Positions 34,090 to 41,670 of a stretch of 64,000 nucleotides of DNA are shown here, piece after piece. The DNA comes from Microbacterium hatanonis. Lineage in GTDB: Bacteria > Actinomycetota > Actinomycetes > Actinomycetales > Microbacteriaceae. Under the pieces are notes generated by a model that worked only from the letters and a program-made list of their open reading frames with translations, was not told the DNA's origin and searched no databases. Position 1 is the first letter of the stretch. Each line of letters begins with the position of its first letter. Both the position numbers and the translations under genes were made by a program. The DNA lies in NCBI RefSeq assembly GCF_008017415.1, contig NZ_VRSV01000002.1, positions 620,001 through 684,000 of the forward strand. Direction: 5' to 3'.

Positions 34090-35010
34090 ATGAATCCCGA
34101 CCTCGAGCTGGACCTCGACCTCGCCTGCCACATCAACGTCCTCGTGCCCGACGTCGAGCCGCGTGCACTCGGTGCCGCGCTCGGCACCCTGGCCGAGCTC
34201 GGCTACCGCCGCGCGGTGCTCCCACCCCTCGACCCGGAGACGACGGATGCTGCGGAGCTGAGAGCACTCTTCTCGGAGAGCGGCCTCGCACCGATCACCA
34301 TCGCGGGTCAGGCGCCGGGAGCCGACGTCTCCTCCGACGATCCCGATGAGGCGGCGGCCGGTGTTGCGATGCTGCGCGCGGCCGTCGATCTCACCGTCGC
34401 CCTGGGGGGCGATCAGATGAACGGCGTGCCCTACGGCCTGTTCTCCCATCCCACGGCGCCGGTGCCGGAACGTCGTCGGGACCGCTCGGCTGCCGCCGTG
34501 GGGCGGGTCGCCGACTACGCCCACGATCGCGGTGTGTCGATGACCTTCGAGGTGCTCAACCGGTACGAGACGTCGATGGTCAACACCGCCGAGCAGGCGA
34601 TGGACTTCGTCGAGCGCAGCGCGTCCGATCACCTCCGGATCCACCTCGACACCTTCCACATGGCGGTCGAGGAGGCCGACCTCGGAGCCGCCATCCGGCT
34701 CGCGCTGCCCAAGCTCGCCTACCTCGAACTGGGGCAGTCCGGCCGGGGTCTCCTCGGCGGCGGCGCGGTTGACCTCCCCGGGGTCGTCGGCCGCGCCATC
34801 GACGACGGGTACGCCGGTCGCTGGGGCGTCGAGGCGTTCTCGCGGCGCGGGCTCATCGAACCCGTGGCCGACGCACTGGCGATCTGGCGGTCGCCGTTCG
34901 ATGATGGCAGGGTGCTCGCCGAAGACGCTCTGCGAGTGATCCGCCGCGGCTGGTCGACGAGCGTCGCCGGCCGACGTGCTCAGCGCCTCTCCCGCGGCGC
35001 GACCGTCTGA
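34090..35010 (+). CDS. Tagatose-3-epimerase-like TIM-barrel isomerase with altered metal site
   Basis: A 306-residue protein of the xylose-isomerase-like TIM-barrel superfamily. FEVLNRYETSMVNTAEQA (153-170) and LDTFHMAVEE (186-195) match D-tagatose 3-epimerase relatives, which epimerise carbon 3 of 2-ketoses. Expected metal ligands are Glu 154, Asp 187 and Glu 248, but the fourth, a histidine in the GHFHLGE block, is Glu 213 here (AYLELGQ). The substrate-binding Arg 219 is kept. The C-terminus has a basic tail. It could adjust C3 stereochemistry of the ketone used by transketolase. The altered metal site suggests an unusual substrate or metal. Confidence 0.8.
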   Translation: MNPDLELDLDLACHINVLVPDVEPRALGAALGTLAELGYRRAVLPPLDPETTDAAELRALFSESGLAPITIAGQAPGADVSSDDPDEAAAGVAMLRAAVDLTVALGGDQMNGVPYGLFSHPTAPVPERRRDRSAAAVGRVADYAHDRGVSMTFEVLNRYETSMVNTAEQAMDFVERSASDHLRIHLDTFHMAVEEADLGAAIRLALPKLAYLELGQSGRGLLGGGAVDLPGVVGRAIDDGYAGRWGVEAFSRRGLIEPVADALAIWRSPFDDGRVLAEDALRVIRRGWSTSVAGRRAQRLSRGATV

Positions 35011-35044
35011 GCGCACCACCCGATCGAAGACGAAGGGAATGACG

Positions 35045-36532
35045 ATGTCCACCATCACGGAGGCCGACAACCGCCTCATCGACGAGACGGCGACCGAGGG
35101 GAAGATCTACCTTGACGGCGCCTGGGTGCCGGGCGGCGGCGGCACCGCAGCATCCATCGCCCCTGCCACGGGCGAGACGATCGCCACCGTCGGGCTGGCC
35201 TCGCCCGACGACGTCGCGCGGGCCGCCGAGTCGGCCGCCCGCGCGCAGAAGGAGTGGGCCGCGACCCCGCATCCCGTGCGCGCTGCGGTGCTGCGCCGCG
35301 CCGGGCAGCTGTGGGAGCAGCACGCCGACGAGATCATGGGGTGGAACATCCGCGAGGTGGGGGCGATCCCGCCGCTCGCCGGCTTCGCCCTGCACGTGAC
35401 CGCGGAGGAGTGCTACGAGGCGTCGGCGCTCCCGTCGGCCCCGCTCGGGTCGATCCTCTCCAGCGCCGAGCCCCGCCTGTCGCTCGCCCAGCGCGTGCCG
35501 GTCGGCGTCGTCGCGGTGATCTCGCCGTTCAATGTGCCGCTCATCCTCGGCATCCGCGCCGTCGCGCCGGCCCTGGCCCTCGGCAATGCGGTGCTGCTCA
35601 AGCCCGACCCGCGCACGATCATGACCGGCGGCGTCGCGATGGTGCGCATCTTCGAGGAGGCGGGCCTGCCCGCAGGACTCCTCCAGCTCGTGCCGGGCGG
35701 CGCCGACGTCGGTGAGGCGCTGGTCACCGATCCCCGCGTGCGCGTCATCGCGTTCACCGGCTCGACCCGTGCGGGCCGCATCGTCGGCGAGCTCGCCGGT
35801 CGTCACCTCAAGCGCGCGCACCTCGAGCTGGGCGGCAACTCCGCCTTCCTCGTGCGCGCCGATGCCGACGTCGACCAGGCGGTGAACCTCGCCACGTGGG
35901 GCGCGTTCCTGCACCAGGGCCAGATCTGCATGACCGTCGGGCGCCACATCGTGCACGAGTCCCTCTTCGACGAGTACGTGGCCAAGCTCGCGGCGAAGGC
36001 CGACTCGATGGTCGTCGGAGACCCGGCCGCCGGACAGGTGCACCTCGGCCCCCTCATCGACGAGGTTCAGCGCGACCGCGTGCACACGCTGGTGCAGGAC
36101 GCCGTGGCGCAGGGCGCGACCCTCGCCGCCGGCGGAACCTACGAGGGCCTCTTCTACCGCCCGACCGTGCTCGCGAACACCCCGCGCGACGCCGCCGCGT
36201 ACTGCGACGAGGTCTTCGGGCCCGTGGCGTCGGTCGTGTCGTTCTCGACCGATGACGAGGCGGTGGCCCTGGCCTCCGAGACCGATTACGGGCTCTCGCT
36301 CGGCATCGTCAGTCGCGACACCGCGGCGGCCCTCGAGCTCGCGCAGCGCATCCCGACCGGGATCGTGCACATCAACGACCAGACCGTCAACGACGAGGCC
36401 AACGCCCCGTTCGGCGGGGTCGGGGCATCGGGCACCGGCTCGCGCCACGGCGGGGCCGAGGCGAACATCGACGCGTTCACCGAGACCCGGTGGATCACGA
36501 TGCGGCGCGAGCCCGGTCAGTACCCGCTCTGA
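35045..36532 (+). CDS. Aldehyde dehydrogenase, benzaldehyde/vanillin dehydrogenase-like
   Basis: A 495-residue aldehyde dehydrogenase. Catalytic residues are Asn 163 (SPFNVPL), Glu 261 (LELGGNSAF) and Cys 295 (GQICMTVGRH). The block WGAFLHQGQICMTVGRHIVHE is characteristic of benzaldehyde and vanillin dehydrogenases. The start at 35045 is preferred to an ATG 6 nt earlier, which would touch the GAAGGGA site. It is the last gene of the transketolase operon. The fit suggests that the operon yields an aromatic aldehyde, which this enzyme turns into vanillate or 4-hydroxybenzoate for LigM or PobA. The substrate is inferred from similarity and context. Confidence 0.87.
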   Translation: MSTITEADNRLIDETATEGKIYLDGAWVPGGGGTAASIAPATGETIATVGLASPDDVARAAESAARAQKEWAATPHPVRAAVLRRAGQLWEQHADEIMGWNIREVGAIPPLAGFALHVTAEECYEASALPSAPLGSILSSAEPRLSLAQRVPVGVVAVISPFNVPLILGIRAVAPALALGNAVLLKPDPRTIMTGGVAMVRIFEEAGLPAGLLQLVPGGADVGEALVTDPRVRVIAFTGSTRAGRIVGELAGRHLKRAHLELGGNSAFLVRADADVDQAVNLATWGAFLHQGQICMTVGRHIVHESLFDEYVAKLAAKADSMVVGDPAAGQVHLGPLIDEVQRDRVHTLVQDAVAQGATLAAGGTYEGLFYRPTVLANTPRDAAAYCDEVFGPVASVVSFSTDDEAVALASETDYGLSLGIVSRDTAAALELAQRIPTGIVHINDQTVNDEANAPFGGVGASGTGSRHGGAEANIDAFTETRWITMRREPGQYPL

Positions 36533-36553
36533 CGCCGAAGCCGTCGCGCTGCT

Positions 36554-36621
36554 CGAGCGTGCCCGTTTCCGCCGAACCGCCCTGCTTCTCCGGGGCATCT
36601 CGGCGGAAACGGGCACCCTCG
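36554..36621. terminator. Long bidirectional hairpin at a convergent junction
   Basis: Perfect 17-nt arms GTGCCCGTTTCCGCCGA (36559-36575) and its complement (36600-36616) around a 24-nt loop, extended by CGAG/CTCG after one mismatch. It lies between the aldehyde dehydrogenase gene and the convergent MFS gene. Confidence 0.75.
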
Positions 36622-36641
36622 CCGCGGAGCGAGCCGTCGCG

Positions 36642-37874
36642 TCAGGCGCGGTCGAGCACGAACCGGTCGCGGCCGACCGCTGCGCCCACGGCGACCTGGG
36701 CGACGGGCACGGCCAGCAGCACGAGGAGCGACAGCATCCACTGTCCGTCGATCCCGTGGAGGGCGCCGAAGACCGGCGGACCGAGGGCGGCGAACAGGTA
36801 GCCGACCGACTGCGACATGCCCGACAGGGCCGAAGAGGCGACCGAGTCGCGGGCGCGCTCCGCCATGAGCGTCAGCGACATGTTCAGCGAGGCCCCCGCG
36901 CCGAGGCCCGCGCAGAGCGCCCAGACGGTGAGGGCGCCGGGGGCCACGAGCAGCCCGAAGACGCCGATGATGCTCGCCACGGGGAGCACCGCGGGAATCC
37001 AGCGGCGAGCCCGACCCCGCAGCAGCAGGGGGACGGTGAGCGAGCCGACGATGGTCATGATCTGGAAGATCATCGTGTCGAAGCCGGCGGTCACCGCCGA
37101 TCGTCCTTGCGAGACGGCGAACGGGGCGAGCCAGGTCACCAGCATGTAGAAGTACGCGGACTGCAGCGCCATGTAGCCCGCCACGAGCCAGGCGACCGGG
37201 TCTCGCCAGATCCCCGTGCCGCGGAGCTTCGTGCCGACACTCGCCCGCGGAGCGCGGGCCGGGGCCACGTACCCGTCGCGTCGACGGGCCTGGGCCATCG
37301 CCCACATCCACAGGGCGATCGCGATCGGGAGCAGCGCCGCGGTGCTCGCGAGCGCCACCCGCCACCCGTCCGCTCCACCCCCTGCGGCGATCGAGATCGG
37401 TACGACGACCCCCGAGGCGATCGCGCCGAAGCCGCCGAGCAAGGCCGTGTACAGCCCCATCATGAGCGGCACGCGGGTGCCGAAATCGCGCTTGATCACC
37501 GCGGGCATGAGCACGTTCGCCACCGCGAGGGCCGCACCGATGAAGATCGTGCCGAGCCAGAGGTTCGCACCGGCCCCCGGCCACGACCGCCACGCGGTTC
37601 CCGCGCCGAGTGCGATGAGCGAGATCAGCACGACCCGCGACATGCCGAACCGCGACGACAGGGCGTGGGCCGCCGGCGAGACGAGGCCCCAGGTCACCAA
37701 CGGCACCGAGGCCAGCGCGCCGAGCGCCGCCGTGCTCGTGCCCTGGTCGGCGGCGATCTGGTCGAGGAGCGGCCCCACTCCGGTGATCGTGGTGCGCATG
37801 TTCGCCGCGATCACGCAGACCGCGCAGACGAGGAGAGCGACGCCCGGGCCGCGACGGGGGGAGGGTGAGGTCAC
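36642..37874 (-). CDS. MFS transporter, CynX/NimT family
   Basis: A 410-residue carrier with 12 predicted membrane helices. The first helix region NMRTTITGVGPLL and the later MSLTLMAERARDSVASSALSGMSQSVGYLFAALGPP block are typical of the CynX/NimT (cyanate/nitroimidazole) branch. The start is a GTG at 37874. It lies 55 nt downstream of pobA on the same strand and may be cotranscribed, which would suggest a role in aromatic acid movement. The family is functionally poorly defined. Confidence 0.85.
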   Translation of the reverse strand: MTSPSPRRGPGVALLVCAVCVIAANMRTTITGVGPLLDQIAADQGTSTAALGALASVPLVTWGLVSPAAHALSSRFGMSRVVLISLIALGAGTAWRSWPGAGANLWLGTIFIGAALAVANVLMPAVIKRDFGTRVPLMMGLYTALLGGFGAIASGVVVPISIAAGGGADGWRVALASTAALLPIAIALWMWAMAQARRRDGYVAPARAPRASVGTKLRGTGIWRDPVAWLVAGYMALQSAYFYMLVTWLAPFAVSQGRSAVTAGFDTMIFQIMTIVGSLTVPLLLRGRARRWIPAVLPVASIIGVFGLLVAPGALTVWALCAGLGAGASLNMSLTLMAERARDSVASSALSGMSQSVGYLFAALGPPVFGALHGIDGQWMLSLLVLLAVPVAQVAVGAAVGRDRFVLDRA

Positions 37875-37929
37875 GATCGTCGGACTCTACTCCGGGGCGG
37901 AGCGGATGCTGCGCGCGACTGTGCCGTCG

Positions 37930-39120
37930 TCACACGAGCCGCGTCTCGAGCGGCCAGCCCGTGTACGCCTCGGCGAGGTAGGTGCGCCCGGCCTCCGACT
38001 CGACAACCGAGCGCAGCTCGCCGAGCTGCCGGCGGTGGTCGAACTCGCTGGCCTCGGGGGTGGAGTGCAGCATCGTCGTCATCCACCACGAGAAGTGCTG
38101 CGCCTTCCAGATGCGGCGCAGCGCCACCTCCTGGTAGGCGTCGAGGGGACGTTCGTCGTCGTCGTCCAGAAGAGCGACGAGAGCCGTGTGCAGCAGCACG
38201 ACGTCGGCGACGGCGAGGTTCATGCCCTTCGCTCCCGTGGGAGGCACGGTGTGCGCGGCGTCCCCGACCAGGGCGACCCGGCCGTGCCGGAGCTCGGGCG
38301 CGACGAAGCTGCGGAAACGCAGCACGTCGCGTTGGAAGATGTGTCCCTCCTGCAGCTCGGTGCCGGGCACCCGCAGGCGAAGGGCCTCCCAGATCTGCTC
38401 CTCGGTGAGGGCATCGGGGTCGGCGTCGGGGTCGCACTGGAAGTACATGCGCTGCACGGTGGCGCTGCGCTGGCTGATGAGGGCGAAGCCGTCGGGGGAG
38501 TTGCTGTAGATCAACTCGTCCGAGCTGGGCGGCGCCTCGCAGAGGATGCCGAACCACGCGAAGGGGTACTCGCGGAAGAGGTCCCCTCGCGTCCCGCCGG
38601 TCACCGCCGACCGCACGACCGATCGCGAGCCGTCGGACCCGACGACGAAATCGGCTTCGATCTCGAACGGCCGGCCCGCAGCATCCGTGCCGATCACGCG
38701 CGGGCGCGTCGTTGCCGCGTCGTCCACGCGCTCGACGGTCGCTTCGAGCCGGAGGTCCTGCCCTGCTGCGAGGCGGGCGGCGACGAGGTCGCGCAGCACC
38801 TCGTGCTGAGGGTAGAGCCAGACGCTGCGTCCGACGAGTGCGGGGAAGTCGATGCGGTGCCCCTCGCCGGCGAAGCGCAGCTCGATGCCGTCGTGACGGT
38901 TGCCGTCGGTCAGCACCCGCGTCGAGGCCCCCGTCTCGACGAGAAGGTCGACCGTGCCCTGTTCGAGGATGCCCGCGCGGATCGTGTTCTCGATCTCCTC
39001 GCGCGAGCGTCGGTCGAGCACGATCGACTCGATGCCGGAGGCGGCGAGCAGGTGCGACAGCAGCAGGCCGGCGGGGCCTGCCCCCACGATCGCGACACGC
39101 GTGCGCTCGACTGTGGTCAT
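37930..39120 (-). CDS. pobA: 4-Hydroxybenzoate 3-monooxygenase
   Basis: A 396-residue class A flavoprotein hydroxylase that converts 4-hydroxybenzoate to protocatechuate with NAD(P)H and O2. The FAD-binding GAGPAGL (near 12-18), the VVGSDGSRS motif, and GDAAHTVPPTGAKGMNLAVADV are all present, and the start RAGILEQGTVDLL block is specific to PobA. The ATG at 39120 has GGAG 6 nt upstream. It is divergent from the IclR regulator; the palindrome at 39204-39222 upstream of it recurs before pcaH, so pobA and the pca operon are probably co-regulated. Confidence 0.95.
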   Translation of the reverse strand: MTTVERTRVAIVGAGPAGLLLSHLLAASGIESIVLDRRSREEIENTIRAGILEQGTVDLLVETGASTRVLTDGNRHDGIELRFAGEGHRIDFPALVGRSVWLYPQHEVLRDLVAARLAAGQDLRLEATVERVDDAATTRPRVIGTDAAGRPFEIEADFVVGSDGSRSVVRSAVTGGTRGDLFREYPFAWFGILCEAPPSSDELIYSNSPDGFALISQRSATVQRMYFQCDPDADPDALTEEQIWEALRLRVPGTELQEGHIFQRDVLRFRSFVAPELRHGRVALVGDAAHTVPPTGAKGMNLAVADVVLLHTALVALLDDDDERPLDAYQEVALRRIWKAQHFSWWMTTMLHSTPEASEFDHRRQLGELRSVVESEAGRTYLAEAYTGWPLETRLV

Positions 39121-39203
39121 GGCGTCTCCTTCGACGTGCGTGCGGGGGCTGCACGGATGCTGCCGACCACTCTGCCGCGCGGGCTCGGCTCTCGTTGCCC
39201 ACC

Positions 39204-39222
39204 ATTCCCACTCGTTGGGAAT
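39204..39222 (-). promoter_or_regulatory. Operator upstream of pobA
   Basis: Perfect palindrome ATTCCCA-N5-TGGGAAT. The same core (TTCCCACT, TGGGAA) recurs at 40102-40118 before pcaH. Both flank the IclR gene, the probable binding protein. A separate inverted repeat GCTAC-N7-GTAGC lies at 39311-39327, just before the IclR start. Confidence 0.7.
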
Positions 39223-39346
39223 CACCCCGCCGCGGCTGGCGGAGGAGATCTCATGAGTGGAGGACGCTGGAGGTGTCGATCATCCTCCGCCCGTGTCATC
39301 TCCTCCCCCCGCTACCCGACGAGTAGCGTCGTGGGGGGAGGCGAGA

Positions 39347-40111
39347 GTGAGCGACGGAGTGCTGCAGCGGGCGATGGGGCTGCTGCGCGCCTTCACCGAG
39401 GACGACCCGCAGCTCACCGCGAGCGAGCTCGCCGCGCGGTCGGGGCTCGCCCTGTCGACGGTGCACCGCCTCATCGCGATGATGCTCGCCGAGGGGATGC
39501 TGGCGCGCACCACGGGGCACCGGTACGCCGTCGGCGCGCGGCTGTGGGAGATCGGCGAGCTGTCGCCTCTCGCGGCCCAGCTGCGCGAGACGGCGCTTCC
39601 CCACATGGTGCGGCTGTACGAGGCGACCGGTGAGAACGTCCACCTCGCGGTGCTCGACGATCCCACCCCTGCCGCAGCATCCGCGATCTTCGTCGGGCGC
39701 ATCACCGGGCGCTCCTCGGTGCCGACCATCAGCCGCAGCGGGGGGAGGCACCCGCTGCACGCGACCGGGGTCGGCAAGGCGCTGCTCGCCACGCGCGACG
39801 ACGTCTGGCTCGACGACTACCTCTCCGCCCCGCTCGAACTCGAGACCCGGCTCTCGATCACCGACCCCGAGCGCCTCCGGGCCGACATCGAGCGCGCGCG
39901 GAGCCGGGGCTACGCGACGACCCGTGAGGAGATGACGCTCGGCAACTTCTCGGTCGCCGCCGCCCTGGGCGCACTTCCGGGGCTTCCTCCGGCGGCCATC
40001 GGCATCGTGGCGCACCTGGGGGAAGCACTCGACGAACGCAGGCTCGCGCCGCTGGTGATGCAGACCGCGAAAGACCTCACCCGCGCCGTGCGCCATCCGG
40101 ATTCCCACTGA
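39347..40111 (+). CDS. IclR-family regulator of pobA/pca (PobR/PcaR-type)
   Basis: A 254-residue IclR protein with winged helix (QLTASELAARSGLALSTVHRLIAMMLAEGML) and effector domain. The GTG start at 39347 follows GGGGGGAGG; upstream codons pass through the promoter. It sits between pobA and pcaH, and identical-core palindromes lie on either side. IclR members PobR, PcaR and PcaU control exactly these genes in other bacteria, with 4-hydroxybenzoate, beta-ketoadipate or protocatechuate as effectors. The last codons overlap the second operator, so its 3' end also acts as pca control DNA. Confidence 0.88.
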   Translation: MSDGVLQRAMGLLRAFTEDDPQLTASELAARSGLALSTVHRLIAMMLAEGMLARTTGHRYAVGARLWEIGELSPLAAQLRETALPHMVRLYEATGENVHLAVLDDPTPAAASAIFVGRITGRSSVPTISRSGGRHPLHATGVGKALLATRDDVWLDDYLSAPLELETRLSITDPERLRADIERARSRGYATTREEMTLGNFSVAAALGALPGLPPAAIGIVAHLGEALDERRLAPLVMQTAKDLTRAVRHPDSH

Positions 40112-40118
40112 GTGGGAA
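40102..40118 (+). promoter_or_regulatory. Operator upstream of the pca operon
   Basis: Palindrome TTCCCACT-G-AGTGGGAA overlapping the stop codon of the IclR gene and 76 nt before pcaH. It shares its core with the palindrome upstream of pobA. Confidence 0.7.
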
Positions 40119-40193
40119 CGAGGATGCTGCGCCCGCCATCCCCGGTGCGACTCTGTAGACACCCCACTCGAATGGACCGTCGAAGGAGACCCC

Positions 40194-41072
40194 ATGACCG
40201 CTTTGGAGAACGCGGCGGACGCCGACCCGCGCGGCGAGGAGGCGTTCGGATCGAGCGTCGTGCTCGAGCAGACGGCGGCCGCACCCGAGTCGCTCCTGGC
40301 GTCGCCCGACATGCCGACGCAGCGTGAGATCACCGCCGAGATCGGCGACCTCCACCGTGCCGCCGCCGAGCGCGAGCAGGCCGGCGAGACCCTGCCCCGC
40401 ACGCTGATCGACTTCTCGCCCTACCGCTCCAGCGTGCTGCGGCACCCGACGAAGAACCCGCGCCTGGTCGACCCCGAGACGATCGAGCTCTTCTCGCCCG
40501 CCTACGGTCAGCGCGACGTCGCCGCGATCGAGTCCGACCTCACCCTGCAGCACACCGGCGAGCCGCAGGGCGAGCGCATCACGGTGACCGGCCGAGTCGT
40601 CGACAGCTGGGGCCGCCCCGTCGCGAACCAGCTCATCGAGGTGTGGCAGGCAAACGCCGCGGGACGCTACATCCACCAGCGCGATCAGCACCCCGCCCCC
40701 CTCGACCCGAACTTCACGGGCGCGGGACGCATGATCACCGACGACAACGGCGAGTACTTCTTCACCACCATCAAGCCGGGGCCCTACCCCTGGAAGAACC
40801 ACGTGAACGCCTGGCGCCCCGCCCACATCCACTTCTCGCTGTTCGGCACGGGGTTCACCCAGCGCATCATCACGCAGATGTACTTCCCGGGCGACCCGCT
40901 GTTCGCCCTCGATCCCATCTACAACACGATCGCCCGGCAGAGCGATCGCGACCGACTGATCTCGACCTACGACCACGACCTGACGGTGCCCGAGTTCTCG
41001 ATGGGCTACCGCTGGGACATCGTCGTCGACGGTCCGGATGCGACGTGGTTCGAGCCCGAGGGAGAGCACTGA
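40194..41072 (+). CDS. pcaH: Protocatechuate 3,4-dioxygenase beta subunit
   Basis: A 292-residue subunit carrying the non-haem iron. Iron ligands are in NGEYFFTTIKPGPYPW (tyrosines) and WRPAHIHFSLFG (histidines). PcaHG opens protocatechuate between its hydroxyl groups to 3-carboxy-cis,cis-muconate. The first ~50 residues, before the DLHRAAAERE segment, are an extension compared with typical ~240-residue PcaH proteins. GAAGGAG precedes the ATG. It is the first gene of an eight-gene operon. Confidence 0.95.
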   Translation: MTALENAADADPRGEEAFGSSVVLEQTAAAPESLLASPDMPTQREITAEIGDLHRAAAEREQAGETLPRTLIDFSPYRSSVLRHPTKNPRLVDPETIELFSPAYGQRDVAAIESDLTLQHTGEPQGERITVTGRVVDSWGRPVANQLIEVWQANAAGRYIHQRDQHPAPLDPNFTGAGRMITDDNGEYFFTTIKPGPYPWKNHVNAWRPAHIHFSLFGTGFTQRIITQMYFPGDPLFALDPIYNTIARQSDRDRLISTYDHDLTVPEFSMGYRWDIVVDGPDATWFEPEGEH

Positions 41073-41073
41073 C

Positions 41074-41670
41074 ATGAGCGAGACCACCGAGACCCGTCGT
41101 CAGCGCGTGGCGGCACGCGGCGACGCGCCGCTCCAGCCGACCGCCGGGCAGACGATCGGCCCCTTCTTCGCGTTCGGGCTGCAGTACCCGAAGATGCACG
41201 AGGTCGTCTTCCCGCACTCCCCGGGCGCGATCGTCGTCGGCGGCATCCTCCGCGACGGCGCGGGGGCGCCCATCCCCGACGCCTGCATCGAGATCTGGGG
41301 CGCCGACAGCGACGGCACAGTCTCGCGCGGGCGCGGATCGCGCCGCCGCGACGACCACACCTTCACCGGATTCGGCCGCGCGTTCACGACCGACGAGGGC
41401 CGATTCGAGTTCTGGACCCGCAACCCCGGTTCGGTCGACGGCAAGGCGCCGTTCTTCGCCGTCGTGGTCTTCGCTCGCGGACTCCCCGACAAGCTCCACA
41501 CGCGCATCTACCTCCCGGAGGACGCCGACGCGCTCGCCGCGGACGCCCTGCTGGCCTCCCTCGACGCCGACGAGCGCGCTACGCTCATCGCGACCCGCAC
41601 GCCCGAGGGTCACCTCCAGCACGACATCCGGCTGCAGGGCGAGAAGGAGACCGTCTTCCTTGCCTTCTGA
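41074..41670 (+). CDS. pcaG: Protocatechuate 3,4-dioxygenase alpha subunit
   Basis: A 198-residue partner of PcaH. PTAGQTIGPFFAFGL near residue 22, the beta-sandwich core IPDACIEIWGADSDG and the HTRIYLPEDAD segment are typical; iron ligands are absent as expected. The start at 41074 is 1 nt after the pcaH stop. Its end overlaps pcaB by 11 nt. Confidence 0.95.
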   Translation: MSETTETRRQRVAARGDAPLQPTAGQTIGPFFAFGLQYPKMHEVVFPHSPGAIVVGGILRDGAGAPIPDACIEIWGADSDGTVSRGRGSRRRDDHTFTGFGRAFTTDEGRFEFWTRNPGSVDGKAPFFAVVVFARGLPDKLHTRIYLPEDADALAADALLASLDADERATLIATRTPEGHLQHDIRLQGEKETVFLAF

